Positions 1-12,388 of a DNA stretch of 64,000 nt are shown here, piece after piece. Under the pieces are notes generated by a model that saw only the letters and a list, made by a program, of their open reading frames with translations, was not told where the DNA came from and ran no database searches. The stretch lies in NCBI GenBank assembly GCA_947044405.1, contig CAMRHE010000028.1, positions 6,429,001 to 6,493,000 of the forward strand, in the 5' to 3' direction. A program made the position numbers and the translations under genes. Position 1 is the first letter of the stretch; each line of letters starts with the position of its first letter. The DNA is from Leptodactylus fallax (lineage: Eukaryota; Chordata; Amphibia; Anura; Leptodactylidae).

Positions 1-1414
1 AGCCAAAAGTTTCATCTGAGCATAGTCACCAAGCCACGCTATTACAGCTCATCTCACATTCATTTTAGTGGAAGCAGAATTGCCGTAACATTGTGTGGTC
101 ACTATGAAATCGAGCCCTCCCCTCTGCAGGGGAACCGTAGTATTCCATGCCGCCATTGAGTGGACATGTGACCATAAAATACATGGACATCTACCTGAGT
201 TGGAGCTGTCCTTAGCAGATCTTCCCTGCCTGAATGTGCAATCTGAGTATCCTCCACTATACATTGCTTTTAATGGCCGGCTCGGATCCATGAAAGTGGA
301 TCTGAATAGGACATGCTGTAAAAATAATGTAGCAAAACATGGGAAGACACTTGGATTGCCGTCTCGGTTGTGTACATGAAGCCTTAGGTATGTATCCATG
401 TAGAGAAGAGTCGTCTTCATGAATAGTATCAGTAAAAACTTCTCTCTCTTTGTTGGAGTTTCCCAATAAATGAAGGCATTGTCTAAAGAATTTTAACATA
501 ATGTATTTCCCTTTTTTTCCCGTCCACAAAAGCTGAAATAAACCGCTTTTTTTTCCTTGTTTCCACCTGACTGGCCGGACACCTTGTTCTACATTACAAT
601 TGAAGCACCCAAATGTATTGCATCTGCTACACTGGTATTTCTGCAGCGGCTGCCAAACTAAAGGCACATTTGCGGGTTTTATTAACATATGTTTCTAACA
701 AAACCACATCTTGTATGTTCCTCAGCTGCTCGGCACCATGGCAGCGGTCCCAAAAGCCTACAGACGATAACTGAATCTCCTGCTGTACCTGTAACAATTT
801 AATTGTATAAGTCAGCCCAGTCAGGCATTCCCGGCTCATGACTCGGAGACATGAAATTCATTGTCATTATTGTCCCTGTCATTTTGTATCATTATGTCTT
901 GCTGCAGAATTTTCCTCACTCCAGTGCTTTTTCTACCTCCAGGAATCAGAGATTATGGCTGAGGTTGGGGCGGGGGCAGGACTATGAACTACATTTACCT
1001 CAAGGGAGCCTCATATTATACCGTTTTTTTCCTCCTGACTGGCTGGATTTGACTGTTTATTCCCCGACACCGGCCACGACAAAATTACATGTGGTTTTAT
1101 GGAAATGTTAGATCCCGTGTGCTTGACCCTTCTCTGCCGAAAGGGACATTAATGCATTCGGGGGCACTTCAGTAATAAAAGGGAGAAGGGTTAAACATTA
1201 GTGCGGCTGAAAGAAGTCTGTTTTTTTTATTTTATTTTTTTATTTTTTTTTTTTTATCTTTTGTTCTATTTTTTTTCATGCACGCACAGCTCTTCGAATG
1301 GGGGGGGAACAGATGTGTATAAATGGATGTTTATGATTGCAAATGTATAGATTTTTTTTTATTTTTGTAGTACTTTTAAGTGCATACTTATTTCTATGGA
1401 CATAATTGTCATAT

Positions 1415-1800
1415 GTGCAAAAGTTTTAGGCAGGTGGCTGAATGCTGTAGAGTAAGAATGCTTTCAGAAATAGAAGGGTTAATAGTTTATATTATGAGGC
1501 GAAAGAGACATGTAAATGCCATCAATATTTGGTGTGACCTTTGCCCTTTGGAGGAGGAGTCCTGGAAGTGATGATCCGGCCCCCACAGATATAGCCCTGA
1601 TCTCATCATCATCCAGTCTGTCTGGGATGAAATGAAGAGACAGAAGGATTGGAGCAAGCCTACATCCACAGAAGATCTGTGCTTAGTTCTCCAAGATGGC
1701 GGCGGGAACAACCTCCCTGCCCAGTTCTGCCAAAAACTGTCTGTACTGAGAAGAAGGCAAAGGGCAAAGGTCACACCAAATATTGATGGGATTTACATTT
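1415..1800. mobile_element. Mariner-like MITE copy, partial
   Basis: Starts with GTGCAAAAGTTTTAGGCAGG and ends near ATTGATGGGATTTACATTTT. The same sequence recurs in inverted internal arrangement at 42130-42653, where both terminal repeats are preserved. This copy keeps the left terminus and inner part but the right terminal repeat is lost or diverged. Open frames on both strands here are shared with the second copy, do not resemble a transposase, and are treated as non-coding. Confidence 0.7.
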
Positions 1801-2059
1801 TTGGAGTGGTGGAGTATGTCTGCCCCAGTCACTGCCTGTAAGTGAGCGACTTGGGATCCCCATTTGCAGTAGATGGTTGTGATTGTAGGACAATCCCTTT
1901 TAAGTTCGTTTTTACAGGCCATAGAACTCTGTATGTGATTTGTGATATCCTTCATAATTTTCAAAGGATATGATATTCCATGTAATACACATTTGAGCTG
2001 CTGCAGAACCTCCTTTTGAAAATTGATATGGGACATTGTAATCCTTTTGAAGAAGAATA

Positions 2060-2300
2060 GCTGCAGCAGATCTGATTGGTGGGAGCCCGGGTGCCAAGAC
2101 CCCCACGGATCACTAAACAAAGGGGCTCTGCTTTCTTTGGCGCACCATACAAGTGGAGTGTGGTCTCATATACTTCTGATAGATCAGTACACAGCTCACT
2201 CTGCCCTTCCAGAGGACTCCGCTGACTGCTTCCGCTCCTTCCATTGAGTGGGGTCTCAGCACCTGGACCCCCACCGATTAAAAATGTCACTTTGGGTTGT
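2060..2300. mobile_element. Foldback repeat, GGTGGGxxCC family
   Basis: GATTGGTGGGAGCCCGGGTG near 2074 and the inverse form TGGACCCCCACCGATTA near 2262 face each other. The same arm type recurs at 6360, 15850, 21600, 21760 and elsewhere, which shows a dispersed frog-type foldback family. Outer boundaries are unclear. Confidence 0.6.
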
Positions 2301-2789
2301 CAAACATGGCGGTGCTACATGTCCATCTGCGGTGGGTGCAGAAGAAGAAACTTGCTGCAGAAGTGATCTGTTAGACGGCTTCTACATTGCGCTTCTTTTC
2401 TCTGTATAATACTCCTGTTAAACCTCCTGGCATCCAGTCAGTACCATCTCCTAGAACTGGTTTTTAGTTACTGGAGACCTGAGGCATCAAAAAATGCTGG
2501 GACCTCCATATCCAACCTGAGGGCCACAGTGATGCTTTAAAAATAGAAAATGCGATAAATCAATTCAGCAAAGGATTGATACGTTTTTGTCCGTTGTAAT
2601 AAAAATAACATTTACCCGATGGACTGCATTATAGTCAGTGGGGTCCCTTACAACCCATTGTTGTCCACGTGTCTGTGGAGTCTGTAGGCCAAACCACCGA
2701 CTCAGCCTGACTCCAAGTGCTTTATAAATGACAGACCATGATAGCCATGGTCAGACAGACGTTCAGGAAAAATCCAATGATATAATATA

Positions 2790-3115
2790 TAATATTACTA
2801 ATTCTATAATATCATTAATAATCCAGTGATTGATTCCTATGACAGTAAATATGTGCCAAACTATACATCTGATACAATATTAATAATTCTATAATATTAA
2901 TTCATTCCTATGATAGTAAATATGTAACAAACTCTACATCTAATTATACAATATTAATAATTCCATATCATCATTAATAATCCAGTGATTGATTCCTATG
3001 ACAGTAAATATGTAACAATCTCTACATCTAATTATACAATATTAATAATTCTATAACATTATTAATAACCCAGTGATTGTTCCATATTTACTGTCATAGG
3101 AATCAATCTATGTAT
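2790..3115. repeat. AT-rich local repeat, three direct and one inverted copy
   Basis: The segment TTCCTATGACAGTAAATATG occurs near 2836, 2910 (one change) and 2994 in direct orientation and again near 3085 inverted, with AATATTAATAATTCTATAA-like spacers. Related sequence is present near 10330 and 50180, so it is probably the interior of a dispersed element that rearranged here. Confidence 0.6.
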
Positions 3116-4689
3116 CTAATTATATAATATCAATAAGTGTATAATATAATTAAAAAGTAACTTTTTCCAACTCAGACCCTCCAACTTCCACCCAAAATTG
3201 GGCCCCACTATGGACTAAATGAATGTTTAGTCTGTTCTTATGTTCCTACGATGGAACAGAAGATTGGAGAAAAATGACACAAGTCTGAAAGCACTGTTTA
3301 GTTTACAGCTGATACTATTTGTGTGTTTTTATATATATATTTTTATTTTACTTTATTATTATTTGTGTTAGTTTTTCCACCGTAAACCCTTTTATTCTAA
3401 TCCTTCCCAAATCCCAGTATGGTCAAGTGGAGTGCATAGACTACTTTGACTCCGAGACGTATTCAAGTGTCTGTTAGCATCAATTTCCTGACAAAATGAG
3501 GCTTCATCACTAGCTCTAAATATCTACCTGTTGAACTGCTGCCAGATCTGGAACCGTTCAAGGACAGATGAAGATAAATTACTTCCAGTAACCAGTTCTC
3601 AAATCAGTCAGTGATGCAAGGAGAGAGAAGCTGACCCATAGTCTCCCATTCTTATCAGATTTAACATTTCACTTTCTGGAGCAGTTTCCTAGTGGTAGCA
3701 ATTTATGAGCTGGATCAATATAATACAATAATACTACTAGTAATAATAAGAGTCTTAACTCCAACCTGTTACATTGTAATCCTATCTGCAGGCAGCATCT
3801 TGTAGAGCAGGAGGAGCTGAACAGATTCATATATATAGTTGAATAGGAAAATATTCAGTAGAACTTGTAGTTTATATATGTAAATCCCCTGTAATTTTAA
3901 GGCAGAGATGATCATCTTTTTATGGATATGCAAATCAACCTGCAGGTGCAATGGAGGCGGGGCCTGACCTGCCAGATTTCCCTATACACAGTAGCAAGTG
4001 CTTTGGCTCCACTGTGGAATAACAGCTTTGTAGTTGTTAATGACATTCTTAGGCTCTGCCTGTGTTGCACCTGTCTGTAAGCAAATTTCCAAAATCGGGC
4101 CACACCTGAGCACTTGAAGGTTGATATTCATATCTATTAAAAGGTGATTATCTCTGTTTTGCGTCCTCAGTTTGTGGCCACAAATGTGTGTTTCTGCTCC
4201 TATTAAAGACACCTACATGGCACAGTTATTGGTCTGGGGTTCAATTTGGACCTGACAGACTCCCTTTAATCAGTAATATAATACTGGTTATTGCACCAAC
4301 CAACCAGTTCACCCAGTAAGTGTTAGGCTTTATGCACACGACCGAATATACTATCTGTCTTCTGGTGTTCGGTTCCGTTCTGGATCCTTCAGAATGGACA
4401 TACTGACCTGGAAGACCGAAAAGACAGTTGGCTTAGACATGAATAGCAGACCTGGTCAAGTACACGAAGCCTAAGAGTCACGTGACTGGGGATGCAAATG
4501 TTGAGAGGTGTATGCTAAGTTAACCCTTAATGGGCCTCATGTAAATGCTTCAAGCAACAAAAAACTAAAAAAAAATTTTAACACAAGGATTTCATAAAGT
4601 GGCTGATACTTCTGGAGAACTTTATTACAGGGGTTGTCTGGGTCAAATACCCTATTATGAAATGATTCATTACAATGCGGAATCCTATG

Positions 4690-5342
4690 TTAAAGAGGAC
4701 GTTTCATGTCCTGATCAATGTGCGGTATTATATACCGCTAGAAAGCCTGAATTCAGCGCACTGCCAGCTTTCCCGGTATGTGCCCTGGTGCTGGCGATAT
4801 CGGTGCCGTTAATTTCAGCACTGATATCTCTCCACCGTCAGAAGGGCGGGCCTTACAGCCTAGCGTCATTGCTGGACGGTAAGGAACGCCCCCCTGACTG
4901 TACTCTAACTTAGCCTTGTACTGTCAGAAGGGCGGGCCTTACAGCCTAGCGTCATTGCTGGACGGTAAGGAACGCCCCCCTGACTGTACTCTAACTTAGC
5001 CTTGTACTGTCAGAAGGGCGGGCCTTACAGCCTAGCGTCATTGCTGGACGGTAAGGAACGCCCCCCTGACTGTACTCTAACTTAGCCTTGTACTGTCAGA
5101 AGGGCGGGCCTTACAGCCTAGCGTCATTGCTGGACGGTAAGGAACGCCCCCCTGACTGTACTCTAACATAGCCTTGTACTGTCAGAGGGGACGTTCCTTA
5201 CCACCCAGCAGTGGCGCTAGGCTGTAAGGCCTGCCCTTTTGACGGTGGGGAGGTATCTCCAGCACCGGGGCACATACCGGGAAAGCCGACTGCGCAGTGG
5301 TATATAATACCACATATTGATGAGGGCATGAAAAATCCTTTC
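4690..5342. mobile_element. Foldback element (T2-like end) with internal 86-bp tandem repeat
   Basis: The left end TTAAAGAGGACGTTTCATG is mirrored, diverged, by CATGAAAAATCCTTT at the right. Inner arms TGTGCGGTATTATATACC and GGTATATAATACCACAT are complementary, as are the GCCGGTATCTCC-type inner arms. The centre has about four near-identical copies of an 86-bp unit (starts about 4836, 4922, 5008 and 5094). A shorter relative without the array is at 20818-21073. Confidence 0.72.
4836..5178. repeat. 86-bp tandem repeat, about 4 copies
   Basis: Copies begin at GTCAGAAGGGCGGGCC and recur every 86 bp (for example 4922 and 5008) with almost no differences, apart from one base near 5167. The repeat sits between the inverted arms of the host element, so it arose by duplication of the hairpin centre. 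Confidence 0.85.
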
Positions 5343-6319
5343 TGGTTGGTGTAGAACCCATAAACATCTGTGAGTATATTTGCATAAGAAACAATGACAT
5401 GTGAACCCTGCCATAGACATTCATGCATTTTAAATGTCTGTGTGATGGCTGTTCATAGAGTAGATGTCACAAGGCCATTTTTCACTGTGTGAATAGCATC
5501 AAAAATAAACGGATATGTCGTCTTTTTACGGAGGTTTGATATGTGAAAATTGGGACAATTGCGTAAAGAATTGAAGAGATCTGGAATACCAATCATGTCT
5601 ACAGACACTTTTTGCAATACTTTTTTCCCCCTATGGTGGCGCTACAGTGATATTGAACGTTTGCTGTCACATTTTACTACAGATTGCAGCAGATCCCTGG
5701 GAATCCCAGCACTAGATCACTATTTAGGGAACCTTTTTGAAAAACTTAGAATCCAGTGTGAATTCTGCATTATCTGTGGCATTTGAGGAGTTAAATCTGG
5801 GACCCCATTGTCTCACTATAATTCCACTATGCTCCTTCGTAGAATGAACAACTGATCTGTTTTGCTCACCCCTTGGTAGATGGAGATCTCACATGTGACT
5901 AATGCTGACAGATGTAATCTGCGTGCTGGGGCCGTGTGTCGCGCAGAGAACCCACCCAAACACATCCCCGGGAACAATGGTGGGAGACTGGTCTGGCCTC
6001 TGGATTCTCAGATAGCACATTGTGTTTGCACAGAACAATATTTGCAGGTTGCAGGACGGAGTGTGATAACTTTTGTAGACTTCTATTTTAGTCCTGGGGC
6101 TAAATATAGTAAGACGTTTCACACGGCGTCCTCTATCTGACTGGTTCTTATCTCCCGTAGTAAGTGCGTTCTTATTATTGTAAAAATACCTGATTTCAAT
6201 GGGGCGTAGAAAGTCGTACTTCATGTTTTCAGTCTGGATCGTACACTTTGTTTATTTTAGGGAGGTCAAAGACTGGAAAATAACTTGCCGCCACTACAGG
6301 GATTTTTGGGGATTTATGT

Positions 6320-6659
6320 ATTGATGACGTATCCTTAGTATAGGTCATTAATATCTCATTGGTGGGGGTCCGACAACCAGAACCCCACAGATTATTGCAC
6401 TCTGGCAAGCTACACTATAATTTCACAGGCCACTGATGTCACATTCATGTGTCATAAGGCCTGAATGCAGTTCAGTCTCATTCAAGTGAATTGGACTGAG
6501 CTGCAATACCAAGCACAGCCATTATACAATGTATGGCGCTATACTTGGCGAGCAGAGAAGAGGCCACTGTACTCCCAGTCTCTTCAAACATCTGATCAGT
6601 GAGGGTGCCAAGTGTTGGACCCCAATGATATTGACCTGTGCCAAGGATAGGTCATCAAT
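6320..6659. mobile_element. Foldback MITE, about 340 bp
   Basis: The left arm ATTGATGACGTATCCTTAGT and right arm AAGGATAGGTCATCAAT are inverted repeats. The arms continue inward with GGTGGGGGTCCGACAACC against the diverged complement GTGTTGGACCCCAATGA. No coding capacity. Confidence 0.75.
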
Positions 6660-7063
6660 GTCTTCGTTTTAGGAAAACCCCATGGATCTATAAAAGTATA
6701 TATGGACGTTACAGGCATAAATTCACATCTTGTCAGGGGGGTGTACACTTTAATGTACCCATACTTTGTCAAGAGCTGTTCCTTTCCTGACATCTTTGCC
6801 TTCTAACCTGCCCATACACATGCATGCTTGGAAATTTGGCCACAACTGAAGGCTCTGTTCACACTGAGTTGGTTCTGTTCCAGTGTTTGTGACAACAAGA
6901 ATTGGATATTCTGAAACTCCATTTTTCAAAACAATAAAAGGGCAAACTGACGAACTCCATTGAAAGTCCAACAAGATTGTTGTCTTTGCTCCAGTAGGTG
7001 TGAACGGAGACAAACAGAGCTTTGAGTGATGGTTGGAATATCTGTATCTAAGCTCTAATTCAG

Positions 7064-7364
7064 TTAAAGGGGTTGTCCATGATTTTTTTTTTTTAATTTA
7101 TGGTTTGTCCTTAGGATAGACTATAAATATCTCATATTGGAGCACTGATGGATAAGCTGTTCAGAGGGGCGTCCTGTCCGTATAGTATACTTGTATAGTA
7201 TAGTGACTTGTATAGTGGCCAGGTGCCAGTATTACACCTCAGCTCCCATTGACTTCAGTGGACCCCCGGCTACTATACAGGACATAATCTGGATCAATAT
7301 CTGGTATTTATAGTCTATAATAAAAGGACAGACCATAAATAATAAATATGGACAACCCCTTTAA
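7064..7364. mobile_element. T2/Kolobok-type MITE, about 300 bp
   Basis: Begins TTAAAGGGGTTGTCCATGAT and ends ATGGACAACCCCTTTAA, with TTAA at each end acting as target-site duplication or terminal bases. The inner arms GGACAGACCATAAAT and ATTTATGGTTTGTCC are also complementary. The TTAAAGGRR end is the known signature of T2 MITEs of Xenopus. Confidence 0.85.
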
Positions 7365-10300
7365 GGACTCCTATTTCTCATGAAAGCAATTCAGTAAAAA
7401 ATCGTAACATGGTTACACCCTTGACGGGCCCCCACTGGTGGTCTCGTAGACACGTATAGGATAGGATATATTTGGATATAGGATAGGTCATGGCTCTTCA
7501 CTTCTCTAGAGAGTATTAATATACAGTTTACCAAGCAGCAAACCTGGGCATGGTCTGTAAACTAAATTACCATTCTATTAAAAATCTACTCTTGGAGGGT
7601 CCTCGGTCTCCTTGTGGAGGTCCTGCTATAGGGAGTCCTTAGGACAATGCCCTCTGGGAAAATTATATAAAACCGTTCTTCTACAGAAGGAAAGAAAACC
7701 CTCTCTCTAGTGCCACCTATAGGTAGCTACATGTACTTCAGTATAATAGCAGATTTAGTTATTTGGCATACATGGCGTAAAAAAGTCACAATTTTTTTGC
7801 TCAAATTAGACTTTCATGGAGAAGGTGGGGCATGGACGGTGCCCTAGATTTATTATTGTTTACTGGTATAGATTCAGTGTGCAGGTGTACGGCCCCGCAG
7901 AGGGTGCACCTGATTGTAAACAAGGTGCACCCTCCACTGGTGCAGGAGACTGGAAATGAATTAATCCTAAATCTGCCCCATTGACTTATAGGGTAACAGT
8001 CTAGACGTGGCACTGGAGTTACTCTTGGATGAGGCTTACTGGTTTTTCTTTCCATCCAGACTGCCTGAAACTTCCCAATTTTTTTTTCTATTCTTAGAAG
8101 TATCATTTACAACTATCGAAATTCGAGGCAATTATGTGCTACATAAATAATTCATCTGGCAGCTCCAAATTTTTTTCTCTTTCGAGTTCCTTCTCCTGGT
8201 TTACCCCAGTGCGTGAAAAATTGCATAATCTAGCTTAAAAGCCGGAAAATCACTTCCCGTTATTGATTTAAACGTGGCCAAGACAGGACGCTGAAGGGAG
8301 TGGACATGAGACCCACTGAAACATTGATCCGTCCATTGCCCTTTTGCCATAGACAGATTACTTTTGTACTGGTCCCTAGCACAGCAGACAGATCATAAGC
8401 CGAGATATTTTACATAATCAATTTTGTATTAAGGATTTGGGATGCCGACGGCATAGATCAACAACAATATCTATTACTCATACATCCTCACTCCGTGTGC
8501 TCATGGTAGACCCAGGGCTCTCATTTCTAGATTTGGGCTGTTTCTGTTACCGGTCGTGTAATCACAAATGAATTACTCCGACCACCAAGTCCCCAATCCT
8601 GGAAATCTGATTATTTTTTTTTTTTTTTTCTCAAAGTCAAATCTCGGGGTCTATGATAAATGATAAATGTAAAAACTTTTTTCAATGCTAAGATAAATCA
8701 TTTAGACCTTTTTGTTTCTTTATGGAAAACTGTATAAAAAAGAAAAAAGTTTGGAGGAATCATTTTGCAGTAGCAGCAATGTGTACAGAGTCCATGTCCG
8801 TAGTCAAATAATAGCAATAAACTAAAAAAACATTCACCAAAAATATCAACTTCTGTTCTTGGCCTTTTACCAACAATATTTATTATTATTTTATATATTT
8901 TTGTTGGGTGCCGAACATCAAATAGATACAGGTTTACATTATTTCTATTTACAGCTTTTGTTGCTAGTTATAAAATTGGTCAAGTAGAGGGATTATCTGT
9001 TTTTGTCTTTTTTTTTGTCCGGTCCGTAGTCTGAAGAGGCCTTGCACATAAGCAAAGCTGTAAATATGAAATAATTCCACATTTTATTTATTTTTTTAAA
9101 AGGAATATTTTTGAATTATTTTTTAACTGTTATAATGTTGACATTCTAAACATATTACCACTGTATATTAGGTATACCAAGATCAGTTCTGTCTTGCGCA
9201 TCAGGGGAAAAAAAAAATTTCTATGCTGCTTGAGTAGAAACAAACTACAAATAAATGAACACAACAAAAAAAAAAAAAAAAATGAAAATATTAAATAAAG
9301 AAAAATTTAAATGAAATGAGATATTTTAGTGTTATAAATTTATCTTACAGCTATGTTCATCTATCTCGCAGACACCCAGTTCCATCAGAAATTTCCAGAT
9401 GAAAAAGTGCTGCGAGTCTTATTTTTTTTGTCTAGTGATTTTGGTAAAAAAAACAACAACACCTAATTGACCCCATTATAATCATTGGGGTCCCTCTGCA
9501 TCCATTTTCTGACGGAAATAATGACAAACAGACCGTTTTTCCAATCTTCTGGTCCTCCAATTGGCCAGAAGAACGGATCTTCCCGGTGCAGACGTGAATG
9601 TAGCGCACGTCTGCTGAATACAAATGTATAGGGTTTTTTTAATGTTTCTTTTTGTTTTTGTTTTTTTAACTGTTGTAGCCGTTTAGATTTGGAGGCGCAC
9701 CAGTCCTCAGTAGTCCATATATCGAGGTGTGTTTGTGTTTTATGGTACTTGGAATGATTGGAAGATAATGGACACAAAAATGATTATATACTTTTTACGT
9801 TATCCATTTCTCGGGCAGGCAAGCACTTATTGAGGATGTTACTCGGTGATTCTTTAGATTGCCCATTTACACTGGCTGTTGCTAGCCACATGGGTGAGGG
9901 GTAATGGTTAATGTGATCATTTGTCTCCCACATAATTTCATTATTGGTTACCATCATGTCCCTGTTCACACTAGATAATGTGCTGCCAATAGTTGGGCAT
10001 CTTTTACGTTGCACTCAGCTGAAACTAGTGTTTTGATAGGGAGCACATTCACACAAGCCAGTTTTTGAGAATGAGTGTAACACAAAAATTAAATGTGTTC
10101 CTGATAATAGGCTTGTTAAGAGTCCAGTGGGCGGTCCTAGTCAGTGATTGATGGCTATCTCCGCTCAGTCATATTTGGAAGCAGGGCGGTGGCGGGCCAG
10201 ACTACTCACTCTGACTCCTCCATTCTACCACAGCCCGATCCAACTCTGACTCCTTCATAAATGGCTGACAGTCATGGTCAGACATAAACTGTCAAGAACC

Positions 10301-10518
10301 TCTAATTCACTGAAAAGTTACTGATTGATTCCTGTGAAAGTAAATATCTACTAAACTTTATACATTATATATATATATAATTTGTTATTTTGAAGCTAGA
10401 AACAAAGTAACTTTTTTTTTCTGACTGCGATTCCACTCAAAATTGGTCCCATCTCCTCAGTCCTGCTTGGAAGGCTGCTGATTATCGAAGGGGTTTTCAT
10501 GGATTTACAAAAAAAAAT

Positions 10519-10873
10519 GGCTTAGACCGGGGCCCCACGTGGCATAAACGCCGCAGAAAAAATCGTAGCGTTTTACAGTCAGAGCAAAGTGGATGGGATT
10601 CTAGCGAATTCCATGCCCACTTTGCGGTAAAAACCGCGCTGCAGTCACACGGTGATTTCCAAGACCGTCGCGGTTTTGGAAATCGCAGCATGTCAATTAT
10701 ACCTATGGAAACGCCGGCGGTTTCCCCATGGGTATAATTGAAACAGAAAGTCCACAGAGGAAACCTCTGCAAACTTTGTCTAAAGTGCTGCGGGAAGAAC
10801 CGCAATGCGTTCCCGCCACGGTTTTTCCTGCAGCGCTTTTCTGTTGCGGGACACCACGTGGGGCCTTAGCCTT
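10519..10873. mobile_element. Foldback MITE with GGGGCCCCACGTGG ends
   Basis: The left arm GGCTTAGACCGGGGCCCCAC is mirrored by CCACGTGGGGCCTTAGCC at the right end. The interior has further paired segments such as ATTATACCTATGG and CCATGGGTATAAT, so the whole unit can fold into a long hairpin. It is GC-richer than its surroundings. No coding capacity. Confidence 0.8.
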
Positions 10874-12223
10874 AAAGTAGCCAGTGTTATAAAATAAAAA
10901 TTAAAAAAACTAATAGCTATTTAATCCCCCCACCCTGCCAAAAATTTTTTTTAAAAGAATTTAAGTAAGACCACCCTAGAAAGAGCAGTTAATAAATTAT
11001 TAATGATGCTTTCCATAAAACCTTATATTAATCCTCTTCTTGTTCTATAACATCATTCTTGTAGACTAAACAGAATTTTCCAAATTCCAAATATATGTTA
11101 ATAGCCCCATGAAAATACACAAAAAATATTACCAAAGATTTAAATATTGTCATTTCTAATGATGAATTTCCTCATCTTGGCTACATCTATAAAGCTATAT
11201 CAACAAGCGGAAAATTTGTTGCAGAAATTTTGTGTGAACATAAACTAATCGTAAAAATCTACTTCATATCAAGGCTGGTTTTACCCTCCAAAACCAAATA
11301 CCAAGATGTTCACAAGTTTAGATCTGTGTCCTGTCTGACTAAATACAATGTGGTATGAATGAAAAAAGAATCTTATTTTGTTTTTATTTCTTTTCTTAGT
11401 TTGTATGTGTAATAGATTCTATACTTCAGAAGATTAATATTACCATAAAACCGTATTCACACTGCCTGGTTCCATGTCCTTCATTAATAAGTATAATGTT
11501 TATTAATTGTTATCTCAGCTTCCATTTGTTAATGTATGTTTAGAGCTCTTTGTTTATTAATGAGTATATACCATATTAATGAGTATATACCATGATACTT
11601 TCATAGTGGAGTGGAATCATTGTTTGCATCTACTTATTTCTCTAATTGATTACATAGAGTCCATTAATACTGAATCAGCCTTTTCGGGGCAATTAGATGT
11701 TTACTTATTGATTATTTATGTAATATCAATTATTATCGAGGTGACATTTTATTTGCCCATTTTTATGTTCACTAATTAATGATCTGATCTATTAATATGG
11801 ATATAAAGTTCTGTTTATTTCTTCTCTAATTATATAGTAAAGTAAAATACATGAAGAATTATTGACTACTGATGTGTTACGTGTTGATTTATCTCATGTT
11901 TAGTGAATTGAATTATTATGGCATTAGTGAGTTTTTATGTTTGTTTTTTTTATGTTAATATCCATTAATTTCTACTATAAGTATACCCCTCCAATAGCCC
12001 ATGAGGTCTTCATGTATACAGGCTGAGATGAGTGGAGGGCTGATAGGGTGATGCAAACGAGACAATGTATCTTTAAATAATTCGGGAGAGATCTAGCCAG
12101 CCATCACGAAGATTAGCTGTGACAGGGACAGATGTGACAGATCGGTTGTGACACACTTCCATACCACAAGTCAGTGGCTTGAGGTGACTCATGTCCTTCC
12201 TTTGATTCCGTCCTCTGCTGCAG

Positions 12224-12388
12224 GACAGCACAACGATGCTCGAATGAACCTTGCCATCGCTCTCACTGCTGCCAGGTATGGCGCTGCCACAGCCAATTAC
12301 ACTGAAGTGGTGGGCTTGCTGAAGAAGACAGATCCGGAGAGCGGCACTGAGCGCGTCTGCGGCGCACGTTGCAGAGACGTTCTAACAG
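12224..12388 (+). CDS. GPD2: GPD2 exon A (first visible exon, about residues 221-275)
   Basis: The acceptor CTGCTGCAG ends at 12223 and the donor is ACAG|GTATCT. The exon starts with the last two bases of a split Gly codon and ends with the first base of another, so both edges are phase 1. It encodes GQHNDARMNLAIALTAARYG followed by AATANYTEVVGLLKKTDP, which is strongly GPD2-like and lies in the substrate/FAD domain. The next exon restores the frame. The preceding exon, which should end in a lone G after a YYD-like stretch, was not found in this window. Confidence 0.96.

Larger units (their letters stand above)
1..12223. other. Upstream intron or flank of GPD2, repeat-rich, no exon recognised
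   Basis: No GPD2-like or other protein segment was recognised on either strand. The long open frames here are short, lack domains and mostly fall in repeats. Besides the elements listed separately, it holds AT-rich non-repetitive DNA (8100-9350 and 10900-12000), several poly-T and poly-A runs, and a small direct duplication near 11564-11592. A short upstream GPD2 exon in this region cannot be excluded, because such exons are only 100-200 bp and were sought only by eye. Confidence 0.6.

Noticed and set aside
257..688. 143-codon minus-strand open frame
   Set aside because: Low-complexity Cys-rich translation with no recognised family, and overlapping open frames on the other strand. No splice or promoter context.
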